Assembly (NCBI GenBank): GCA_004556875.1
Contig: SFFP01000144.1
Coordinates: 1 to 5,168 of the forward strand
From: Ruminococcus flavefaciens
Lineage (GTDB): Bacteria; Bacillota_A; Clostridia; Oscillospirales; Ruminococcaceae
Reading direction: 5' to 3'
Length of the DNA: 5,168 nt
The notes under the pieces are model-generated. The model saw only the letters and a program-made list of their open reading frames with translations. It was not told where the DNA came from and did no database searches. How positions within the stretch are numbered: position 1 is the first letter of the stretch; each line of letters opens with the position of its first letter. The position numbers were made by a program, and so were the translations under genes. Below are positions 1 through 5,167 of this stretch, piece by piece.

Positions 1-336
1 TGTCCAAGCGCCTGTACCCGGAAGCGGTATACCAACGAAAAGAAGCAGCCCCCAGAACATACCCTTTCCTGCCGCTTTTTGGAGCTTTTCACCGCCGCTG
101 TGTCCCTTTTTCAGACACCATGTAAAGAACTTTCCGATAACAGGCTTGTCAGCGCCCCATTCAAGGATCTTTCTTGCAAAGAGGTAAATAAACGGTACAG
201 GTATCATATTTCCTATCATACATATGATAACTGCATGATACCATTTTAATCCCATGCCTACGCCAAGCGGAATACCGCCTCTCAGCTCCAGAATAGGCAC
301 CATTGATAACAGAAATGTAAAGATATATTTTTTCAT
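1..336 (-). CDS. Small multi-drug export family membrane protein, N-terminal part (runs off the left edge)
   Basis: Reading the minus strand from ATG at 336-334 gives 112 residues with no stop, continuing past base 1. The protein opens with a hydrophobic segment and the motif PILELRGGIPLG (residues about 14-25). A second hydrophobic helix follows (about 35-53, HAVIICMIGNMIPVPFIYLF region). Then comes a basic cytoplasmic-type loop (about 75-92, KKGHSGGEKLQ) and a third segment ending in GIPLPGTGAWT (residues 102-112). The paired 'ELRGGIPLG' and 'GIPLPGTGAW' motifs are the hallmarks of the COG2426 / PF06695 'small multi-drug export protein' family, usually about 150-170 residues, so roughly the last third is missing. 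The family name is historical and the substrate is not established. The start at 336 is preferred over the in-frame ATG at 354 because AAGTGAG lies just upstream of 336 and nothing like a ribosome binding site precedes 354. The gene is transcribed divergently from the PBP pair. Confidence 0.88.
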   Translation of the reverse strand, partial: MKKYIFTFLLSMVPILELRGGIPLGVGMGLKWYHAVIICMIGNMIPVPFIYLFARKILEWGADKPVIGKFFTWCLKKGHSGGEKLQKAAGKGMFWGLLLFVGIPLPGTGAWT

Positions 337-375
337 ATTTATTCTCACTTTCATTATTGATAACATACAGCTTAT

Positions 376-404
376 ATTATCTCATATTCTTCGGAAATAG
401 TCAA
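376..404 (-). promoter_or_regulatory. Sigma-A-type promoter for the membrane protein gene
   Basis: On the minus strand, TTGACT (404-399) is followed after exactly 17 bases by GATAAT (381-376). This is a near-consensus vegetative promoter. The predicted transcription start is near 369, giving a leader of about 33 bases before the ATG at 336. The spacer contains the left arm of the inverted repeat described separately. Confidence 0.72.
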
Positions 405-430
405 GCATTTTCCAAAGATTTTTTTCCGAA
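390..430. promoter_or_regulatory. Inverted repeat TTCGGAAA / TTTCCGAA between the divergent promoters, candidate operator
   Basis: TTCGGAAA at 390-397 and its exact reverse complement TTTCCGAA at 423-430 are separated by 25 bases. The left arm sits inside the -10/-35 spacer of the minus-strand promoter. The right arm ends four bases upstream of the plus-strand -35 box. Each arm also contains a self-complementary TTCnGAA core, so each could be a separate dimer site. The placement would suit a regulator that touches both promoters, but no regulator gene is present in the window and an AT-rich region can produce such repeats by chance. The role is inference. Confidence 0.3.
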
Positions 431-433
431 AGG

Positions 434-462
434 TTGACTAAGCTGTTCCTTTACGTTATAAT
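434..462 (+). promoter_or_regulatory. Sigma-A-type promoter for the first PBP-like gene
   Basis: TTGACT at 434-439 and a perfect TATAAT at 457-462 are separated by exactly 17 bases. The predicted transcription start is about 469-470, giving a leader of roughly 56 bases before the ATG at 526. This also argues against any translation start at 469, which would be leaderless. Confidence 0.8.
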
Positions 463-476
463 AAGTATTTGAAAGC

Positions 477-522
477 CATCAGTACAAAATATCTGATGAA
501 ACAAATCATAATAAGGAATGAT
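477..522 (+). other. 5' leader of the first PBP-like mRNA with two short hairpins
   Basis: Close to the predicted 5' end, CATCAG (477-482) pairs perfectly with CTGATG (493-498) across a 10-base loop. Downstream, ATCAT (505-509) pairs with ATGAT (518-522), and most of the ribosome binding site AAGGAA (513-518) falls in the loop between them. The first hairpin could act as a 5' stabiliser. The second could modulate ribosome access. ATGA at 496-499 could alternatively pair with TCAT at 506-509, so the two stems could compete. The stems are short and no known riboswitch or leader family is recognised. Confidence 0.25.
513..518 (+). promoter_or_regulatory. Ribosome binding site that fixes the start of the first PBP-like gene at 526
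   Basis: AAGGAA lies seven bases before ATG at 526. It is the only convincing Shine-Dalgarno sequence in the leader. It selects the start that places a lipoprotein signal peptide at the very N terminus. Confidence 0.72.
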
Positions 523-525
523 ACA

Positions 526-1986
526 ATGTATAAAAGAAAGATAACGGCTCTTGCCGCTTCAATAGCAATGTCGTTTTCGTTTGCTTCCTGCTCATCATCT
601 GTGGGACAGGCAAACGTCAGCTCAGATACTCAGACCGAAACCACCACAGCTGCTGAGACTACAGCTGCCGCAGAGACAACAGCTTCTGCCGAAACTGCAA
701 AGCCTACGGAAGCTGTTCCCGAAAACACTGCCGTAAAGGGAAATATCTATGACTGCAAGGGTAATCTCCTCGCTTCTACTGCCGAGGACGGCAAACGCCG
801 TATCTATGCGGACGGATATGCAGTTTCATTTGCAAATATCCTTACAACAATGTCCGACGGATACGACAAAGCCTTTGAGAAGATACTCACCTCTCCTGCT
901 GACGGAAATATGGGAAAGTCAATACAGCTTACCCTTGACGGCGATATCCAGAATCAGATATACAGCTACATGGAGAGCAACAATATCGTAGGCGCGGCAG
1001 TAGTCCTCCGCACAGACGGCTCGATAATGGCACAGGTCAACTATCCGTCATATGACCCTAATTCCGTTGCCGACCAGAAATACGATGAAGACCTTGCGTG
1101 GGGCGAAAACGGCAACAAGGCTTTCAGCAACTACGAACCCGGTTCATGCTTCAAGATAATGTCTGAGGTAATTGCCGACAAGCACGGAGTTTACTCCGTT
1201 ACCGATGACGGCACATGGGATTTCGGAAACGACCACCCTATCGTAAACTGGGATCACGATAAAAATAAGTCGAGCTACCCTATGGAGCGCTCACTCAGCT
1301 CCGCTTTTATAAATTCAAGCAATATTTTCTTCGCAAAGGCTTTCGATATTATCGGCGAGGACGCTGTTATCAGCGATCTCCAGACTATTTTCCACTTCGG
1401 CAAGGGCGCTGAACACGATATACACTGCGATTTCGGCGACCTGACAAACAACATCGAGATAGAAGATATCGACGACCTTCGCAGAAGCGCTTTCGGTCAG
1501 TCAAAGGTGCTCACCTGCCCTATCTTCCTTGCCGCTCTCGGCAGAGAAGCTATTTTCGGCGACATGGTAACTCCTTTCGTTTTAAAGGCTACTGTTGACC
1601 CTGCCGACGGACGCACCAAAACAGGTGACGGCTCAAAGGCTTATGATGTTATTGCTTCAATACCGCCTGAGCTTCGCGACAATCTCCTCAGCGGAATGAG
1701 CGGTGTCGGCGCTGATATCGGAGTCTACGTGCCGGCAGGCTACAGCTTCTATGCAAAAACAGGTACTGCTGAGGGCTGGCGCGGCGATTACCTCTATATT
1801 ACAGGCTGTGCAAGGAATAACAACGGCACAGGCTCGGAAACATACGAAAATTATGACAACTACGGCGAAACAGGTTCATATGTACTTGTTATGGAGATAC
1901 AAAACCCTGCGGATCACGGCTTTGAATTTGCTTCTCAGTCAGCAGGACTTTACAGCGGTATTATGAACATTGTCGCAGGAAATTAA
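526..1986 (+). CDS. Lipoprotein-type class B penicillin-binding protein (D,D-transpeptidase-like), first of a tandem pair
   Basis: Predicted 486-residue exported protein that would cross-link peptidoglycan stem peptides, or bind beta-lactams, outside the membrane. The N terminus is a lipoprotein signal: MYKRK, a hydrophobic stretch, then lipobox FASC with Cys22. A Thr/Ala/Glu-rich tether follows (about 27-68). Residues 71-190 match the entry region of small PbpA-type class B PBPs: GNIYD (72-76), GKRRIYADG, LTLDGDIQ and NYPSYDPN. The transpeptidase domain (PF00905 type) has SxxK as EPGSCFK (Ser207, Lys210), SxN as SSN (264-266) and KTGTAE (411-416). The usual 'GQ...TP' segment is present as AFGQSKVLTCPIFLAALGR. 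PbpA-type proteins normally carry an uncleaved transmembrane anchor, so the lipobox is atypical. The length matches about 480-500 for small class B PBPs. It has its own promoter (434-462) and terminator (2005-2038), so it is probably monocistronic. A longer in-frame reading from TTG at 469 is rejected. The family is clear; the in vivo role is not. Confidence 0.9.
   Translation: MYKRKITALAASIAMSFSFASCSSSVGQANVSSDTQTETTTAAETTAAAETTASAETAKPTEAVPENTAVKGNIYDCKGNLLASTAEDGKRRIYADGYAVSFANILTTMSDGYDKAFEKILTSPADGNMGKSIQLTLDGDIQNQIYSYMESNNIVGAAVVLRTDGSIMAQVNYPSYDPNSVADQKYDEDLAWGENGNKAFSNYEPGSCFKIMSEVIADKHGVYSVTDDGTWDFGNDHPIVNWDHDKNKSSYPMERSLSSAFINSSNIFFAKAFDIIGEDAVISDLQTIFHFGKGAEHDIHCDFGDLTNNIEIEDIDDLRRSAFGQSKVLTCPIFLAALGREAIFGDMVTPFVLKATVDPADGRTKTGDGSKAYDVIASIPPELRDNLLSGMSGVGADIGVYVPAGYSFYAKTGTAEGWRGDYLYITGCARNNNGTGSETYENYDNYGETGSYVLVMEIQNPADHGFEFASQSAGLYSGIMNIVAGN
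637..690 (+). repeat. Three 18-base in-frame repeats encoding the Glu-Thr-Thr-Ala tether
   Basis: Three imperfect 18-base units encode ETTTAA, ETTAAA and ETTASA (residues 38-55 of the protein starting at 526), followed by a partial fourth unit (ET). They form the low-complexity spacer between the lipidated cysteine and the folded part of the PBP-like protein. Unit-length changes would keep the frame and alter only tether length. Confidence 0.7.
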
Positions 1987-2004
1987 ACGGATATATTTTT
2001 CATA

Positions 2005-2038
2005 TTCCCATTTGCAGATGCAGGTGGGAAATTTTTTT
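2005..2038 (+). terminator. Intrinsic terminator after the first PBP-like gene
   Basis: An 11-base-pair stem (2005-2015 with 2020-2030, two G-U pairs) closes on a four-base loop AGAT. It is followed by A and seven T residues (2032-2038). It begins 18 bases after the stop codon at 1984-1986 and separates the two PBP-like genes into different transcription units. Confidence 0.87.
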
Positions 2039-2056
2039 ATAATTTTTTAAAACGTA

Positions 2057-2085
2057 TTGACGAAATGAGGAAAAAAATGTATAAT
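2057..2085 (+). promoter_or_regulatory. Sigma-A-type promoter for the second PBP-like gene
   Basis: TTGACG at 2057-2062 and a perfect TATAAT at 2080-2085 are separated by exactly 17 bases, mostly A-rich. The expected start is near 2092, giving a leader of about 69 bases. The sequence after the -10 box (TATAATAAAAGTAT) resembles that of the upstream paralogue (TATAATAAGTAT), which suggests the promoter may have been duplicated along with the gene. Confidence 0.8.
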
Positions 2086-2094
2086 AAAAGTATG

Positions 2095-2121
2095 ATGTAT
2101 TACATACCGTTTTAAGCGGTA
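2095..2121 (+). promoter_or_regulatory. Two dyads at the start of the second PBP-like mRNA, candidate operator and leader hairpin
   Basis: ATGTATTACAT at 2095-2105 is a perfect 5+1+5 palindrome just after the predicted transcription start. It is immediately followed by an imperfect stem, TACCGTT (2105-2111) with AGCGGTA (2115-2121), a three-base loop and one G-T pair. The first could be an operator and the second an RNA hairpin. Nothing equivalent in sequence is seen at the first PBP gene, so function is speculative. The hairpin has no T-run after it and is not a terminator. Confidence 0.25.
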
Positions 2122-2160
2122 AAATTAATAAAAATATATATTTTCAAGGACGGTAATCAT

Positions 2161-3636
2161 ATGATATTCAGGGGAAAAAGGCTGATCGCTCTGCTCGTTT
2201 CCGCGAGTGCAGCACTGTCGTTTCCGTCCTGTTCAGCGGAGGTAGGTCAGGTAAAGATCCACAGCGACTCAGATACAAGCTCACAGCAGCAGGAAAACAA
2301 CGAGGCACAAGCCGCTACGACAACAGAGGAAACTACAACGACAACAACGACTACAACAATGGTTTACAGAGGCAACATCTACGATACCAATTACAACCTA
2401 TTAACATACGGAACTTACGCCAATGATAACGAGGATCAGCGCTTATACGGCGACGGATACAGTTATTCATTCGGCAATATAATAAGCGAAGCATCGGCAG
2501 GTCTTGATGACACTGTTGGCGATCTGCTTCGCGCAAATAATCCAACTCCTGTTGACGGCAGAGAAAATGTGGGACAGTCTGTCCGCCTTACAATTGACGC
2601 TAACGTACAGACTGCTCTTTCATCATACATGGCAAATATGGGCATAGCAGGCTCTGTGGTAGTCCTGAGGACTGACGGTTCAATCCTTGCAGAAGTCTCA
2701 TACCCGACCTATGACCCTGAGCTTTTCTACTCTGACCCTACATACGGTGAGAACCTCATGAGCGGAACTATTGCCAACAAGGCTTTCCAGAACGCTTCAC
2801 CCGGTTCATGCTTTAAGATAATGTCTGAGGTAATTGCCGACAAAAACGGTATAACTACCCTCTATGACGACGGTACATGGGTAGACAGCGGCGCAACTAT
2901 AGTCAACTGGGATCACGATACAGGCTGGTATCCTGTTCCCGAAAGGTCACTTTACTCCGCATTTGTAAATTCCAGCAATATTTTCTTCGCAAAGGTCTTT
3001 GACCAGCTCGGAACTGATGCTGTTCTCTCGGAACTTAATACTCTGTTCCACTTCTGTGACCCCATATACTGCGATTTCGGACCTATCGAAAACAATATCG
3101 AGATCTACTGCCTTGACGATCTGCGCAGAAGCGCATTCGGTCAGGCTTATGTCCGCACCTGCCCTATCTATCTTGCGGCTCTCGGACGAGAAGCTGTTTT
3201 CGGCGATATGGTAAAGCCTTTCGTGATACAGCAGGTAGTCGATACCAATGACCCTTACACCGAAACTGTCAAGGGCAGTACCCCCTATGAAGTCATTGCA
3301 AGTATACCCGAAAACTGCCGCGGCAATCTCCTTGACGGCATGAGAGGAGTCGCTTCCAATCTCGGTCTTTATATCCCCGAAAACTATGAATTCTTCGCAA
3401 AAACAGGCACAGCCGAAACAGGCGCAGGAGATTTCCTGTACATCACAGGCTGTCTCAGAAACGTTGCTGACCGTACAGGCGAACAGATAACCTATAACGA
3501 CTACAACGAATACAAGGCAAGCGGTTCATACATCATCGTTATGCAGGTGCAGAACCCTGCGGCTTTCGGATTTGATTTTGCAAGTCAGACAGGTGCGCTT
3601 TATCAGGGAATAATCGACACCGTTCTCGCTTACTGA
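2161..3636 (+). CDS. Lipoprotein-type class B penicillin-binding protein (D,D-transpeptidase-like), second of a tandem pair
   Basis: Predicted 491-residue paralogue of the protein at 526-1986, colinear along the whole folded region. The start ATG follows AAGGA (2146-2150) at 10 bases. The signal sequence is MIFRGKR, a hydrophobic stretch, then FPSC with Cys24. Proline at the lipobox -2 position is unusual, so lipidation is less certain here than in the neighbour. A Gln/Asn/Thr tether with nine consecutive Thr (58-66) leads into RGNIYD (70-75). LTIDANVQ (143-150) and YPTYDPE follow. Catalytic motifs are PGSCFK (Ser216, Lys219), SSN (271-273) and KTGTAE (414-419), all intact. Five cysteines align with the paralogue: the lipobox Cys, the SCFK Cys217, Cys304 in CDFG, Cys334 in TCPI and Cys431 in ITGC. 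The tether and the 430-455 loop differ most. It has its own promoter (2057-2085) and terminator (3654-3686). A serine beta-lactamase or BlaR-like sensor is less likely because the N-terminal part matches PbpA-type PBPs. Confidence 0.9.
   Translation: MIFRGKRLIALLVSASAALSFPSCSAEVGQVKIHSDSDTSSQQQENNEAQAATTTEETTTTTTTTTMVYRGNIYDTNYNLLTYGTYANDNEDQRLYGDGYSYSFGNIISEASAGLDDTVGDLLRANNPTPVDGRENVGQSVRLTIDANVQTALSSYMANMGIAGSVVVLRTDGSILAEVSYPTYDPELFYSDPTYGENLMSGTIANKAFQNASPGSCFKIMSEVIADKNGITTLYDDGTWVDSGATIVNWDHDTGWYPVPERSLYSAFVNSSNIFFAKVFDQLGTDAVLSELNTLFHFCDPIYCDFGPIENNIEIYCLDDLRRSAFGQAYVRTCPIYLAALGREAVFGDMVKPFVIQQVVDTNDPYTETVKGSTPYEVIASIPENCRGNLLDGMRGVASNLGLYIPENYEFFAKTGTAETGAGDFLYITGCLRNVADRTGEQITYNDYNEYKASGSYIIVMQVQNPAAFGFDFASQTGALYQGIIDTVLAY
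2332..2358 (+). repeat. Run of nine threonine codons in the tether of the second PBP-like protein
   Basis: Nine consecutive ACN codons (ACT/ACA/ACG mixed) encode Thr58-66, preceded by another Thr triplet and two Glu codons. It is a trinucleotide-like, slippage-prone stretch in the spacer just before the folded domain. Third-base variation means it is not a perfect microsatellite. The Thr-rich composition suggests an extended, possibly O-glycosylated linker, which is inference. Confidence 0.65.
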
Positions 3637-3653
3637 TCCATACATATCAGATC

Positions 3654-3686
3654 AAGTCACTCTGCACCATGCAGGGTGACTTTTTT
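3654..3686 (+). terminator. Intrinsic terminator after the second PBP-like gene
   Basis: A 13-base-pair stem (3654-3666 with 3670-3682, one G-T pair) with loop CCA runs into six T residues (3681-3686), starting 18 bases after the TGA stop. It is the strongest terminator in the window and argues that the downstream secreted protein gene is transcribed separately. Confidence 0.9.
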
Positions 3687-3830
3687 GTTAAATAATTGTA
3701 CTCCCCTGTAAAAAGATAAATATTTTTCTGAAAGATGAGAGCATTTATATTCTCAAACGTCTAATTAATGAAAAGCATTGATAAGACAGCTCAGCAAGCT
3801 GCTCCGCCCTTAATAAAAGGAGGTTTTATT
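3687..3830 (+). promoter_or_regulatory. Upstream region of the secreted protein gene, promoter unresolved
   Basis: A promoter is expected here because a strong terminator lies immediately upstream, but no good match is seen. TTGTAC at 3696-3701 has only poor -10 candidates at suitable spacing (AT-rich 3717-3724). TATATT at 3746-3751 lacks a recognisable -35. Short dyads are present: TGAGA (3736-3740) with TCTCA (3751-3755), and CAGCT (3787-3791) with AGCTG (3797-3801). CCTT (3808-3811) can pair with AAGG (3817-3820), with CC (3804-3805) against GG (3822-3823), which would partly mask the ribosome binding site. No known riboswitch is recognised. Confidence 0.25.
3816..3823 (+). promoter_or_regulatory. 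Strong ribosome binding site that fixes the start of the secreted protein gene at 3831
   Basis: AAAGGAGG lies seven bases before ATG at 3831, a full-strength Shine-Dalgarno sequence. The in-frame ATG at 3768 has none, and starting there would put 21 polar residues ahead of the signal peptide. Confidence 0.88.
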
Positions 3831-5144
3831 ATGAATAAACGCAAATTCTTATCCTTTATCTCTGCGCTGACACTTGGACTGACATCTCTGCCTTTTACAA
3901 ATATATATACTGCTGCGGAGGACAAAACCGCAGTATCATCGGCATCGGACAACAAGCTTGATGCAGAAAAATTCTATGTAGTCGTAGGCACTTACGAAAA
4001 CAATTACACACAGCTCAAATATGTATATCCCAATTCAAACGCCGGTTATTCTGCCGACAAGATAGTATGGGAAAACGCACCTGCCGATCTTTCATACGGA
4101 GATGTACTCGTATCTGACGGTAACGAAAAAAAGACACTGGTTTATTCTGCACCCGATAATCCTGTCTATGCAATGGCATCTTACTATAAGCTCGATGACA
4201 CAGCAGTTCTGAACAAGGTCGGAAACTGCTCTGATCTTATGGACTCAAAGGAACTGACTGTAACAAGCGCAATGTACGACGGTTCGGGACACTGGAGCAT
4301 CCATCTCAATGACGAACACGGAAAAGAGTATTATTACGGTTACAGTTCTTACGGCTCAACCTTAGGTGTTGATCTGTTTGGCTGTAAGACAGGCGATAAG
4401 TATCAGTTTGCTTTCAATGACGGAAAGCTCGTTGTTCCAATGGCAAAGAAAAATGATACTGAAACTGTTACCACTGTAACAACTTCCTCTGCTCCGCAGA
4501 CAACCACCACAACCCCGACTGAAAACACGCAAAAAAAGTCATACTGGATATTCTACAATGACATCGACACAAAAGATATCGACGAAACCGTTGCCGAAAA
4601 GGTACACGATTATACATATTCACTGTACGAACAGGGCATAGGCGGCAGCGAAGCCGAAATGAAAATCGCTGATTATTCTCAGGAAATAAGGCTCGGACTT
4701 CTCAAAGAAGCATATAAGGAAGCTTCTTCAAAAATCCTCAAGGAACTTGATGTCAAGGGCACAGGCGTATTCTGCTCAAGCTTCACACCTACTATAATTT
4801 GCAGTCTTACCGATGAACAGCTTGAAATTGCAAAGAAGTCCGAAAACATCAAGCAAATAGATCTTCTCGTCGATATGGAGCTCAAACCTCTTGTCGAATT
4901 CCCCGATAAAAACAGCTTCATAGATTTCTTCACAAAAGATGTCGATGGAAATCCTGTTCTGGACAGCGATGTGAAAGTAGATGCGATCTTCAACAGCGGA
5001 AGTGAAAATAAAACCGATTATCTTATCGTATACGGACTTCCTGATGTAAAAGCAATAGATGAAACCGTTAAAAAACTCAGGTTTATTCCGCTTGAGACTT
5101 ACGGAGAAAAAGAATTCAGAGTATTTGATTTTGAGGTTAAATAG
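3831..5144 (+). CDS. Secreted two-domain protein of unknown function with Thr-rich linker
   Basis: Predicted 437-residue exported protein that I do not recognise as a named family. A Sec signal peptide is clear: MNKRK, hydrophobic residues 6-20, then a likely cleavage near IYTAA (about residue 28-29). There is no lipobox cysteine, no sorting signal and no C-terminal membrane segment, so release from the cell is expected. Domain 1 (about 45-206) looks beta-rich, with many Tyr, Gly and Asp residues and only two Cys (133 and 185). A Thr-rich linker follows (about 209-236, with TTTTT). Domain 2 (about 238-437) is mixed alpha/beta. Within it, residues about 312-350 read as strand, strand, LTDEQLEIAKKS helix, then IKQIDLLVD strand, resembling the second half of the I9-type subtilisin propeptide fold. 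The motif DxKxIDETV occurs twice (246-254 and 405-413). No protease, glycosidase or dockerin motif was found. It follows a terminator, so it is probably its own transcription unit. Confidence 0.85.
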   Translation: MNKRKFLSFISALTLGLTSLPFTNIYTAAEDKTAVSSASDNKLDAEKFYVVVGTYENNYTQLKYVYPNSNAGYSADKIVWENAPADLSYGDVLVSDGNEKKTLVYSAPDNPVYAMASYYKLDDTAVLNKVGNCSDLMDSKELTVTSAMYDGSGHWSIHLNDEHGKEYYYGYSSYGSTLGVDLFGCKTGDKYQFAFNDGKLVVPMAKKNDTETVTTVTTSSAPQTTTTTPTENTQKKSYWIFYNDIDTKDIDETVAEKVHDYTYSLYEQGIGGSEAEMKIADYSQEIRLGLLKEAYKEASSKILKELDVKGTGVFCSSFTPTIICSLTDEQLEIAKKSENIKQIDLLVDMELKPLVEFPDKNSFIDFFTKDVDGNPVLDSDVKVDAIFNSGSENKTDYLIVYGLPDVKAIDETVKKLRFIPLETYGEKEFRVFDFEVK

Positions 5145-5167
5145 GCAACAATTAAAATTGTGCGCCA
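5142..5167 (+). terminator. Possible terminator stem after the secreted protein gene, cut by the window edge
   Basis: Starting at the stop codon, ACAATT (5148-5153) pairs perfectly with AATTGT (5156-5161). The outer GGC (5144-5146) can pair with GCC (5164-5166) around a small internal loop. This is the shape of an intrinsic terminator stem, but any T-run would lie past base 5168 and cannot be seen. Confidence 0.35.

Noticed and set aside
469..525. N-terminal extension of the first PBP-like gene from TTG at 469
   Set aside because: The predicted transcription start is at about 469, so this start would be leaderless and lacks a ribosome binding site. It would also place 19 polar residues before the signal peptide. 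ATG at 526 has AAGGAA at proper spacing.
749..991. Short plus-strand frame inside the first PBP-like gene, and a similar one at 1703-1966
   Set aside because: Both are out-of-frame readings of a gene with clear catalytic motifs. Neither has a ribosome binding site or a protein-like composition.
526..1986. Serine beta-lactamase or BlaR/MecR sensor as the identity of the PBP-like proteins
   Set aside because: KTGTAE, the GNIYD entry motif and the LTxDxxxQ...YPSYDPN region are typical of class B PBPs. There is no class A omega-loop ExxLN motif, and no sensor membrane or protease domain is present.
2105..2121. Hairpin in the second PBP leader as a terminator or attenuator
   Set aside because: No T-run follows the stem and no leader peptide or competing stem was found.
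3778..3783. TTGATA as a -35 box for the secreted protein gene
   Set aside because: The sequence 17 bases downstream is GC-rich (GCTCCG) and has no -10 element. The nearest AT-rich hexamer is far too distant.
3768..3830. N-terminal extension of the secreted protein from ATG at 3768
   Set aside because: No ribosome binding site precedes it. It would bury the signal peptide 21 residues in, and the strong AAAGGAGG before 3831 sets the start.
4679..4993. Open frame of 104 codons on the minus strand inside the secreted protein gene
   Set aside because: It is Ser-rich and low in recognisable features, entirely antisense to a real gene, with no convincing ribosome binding site.
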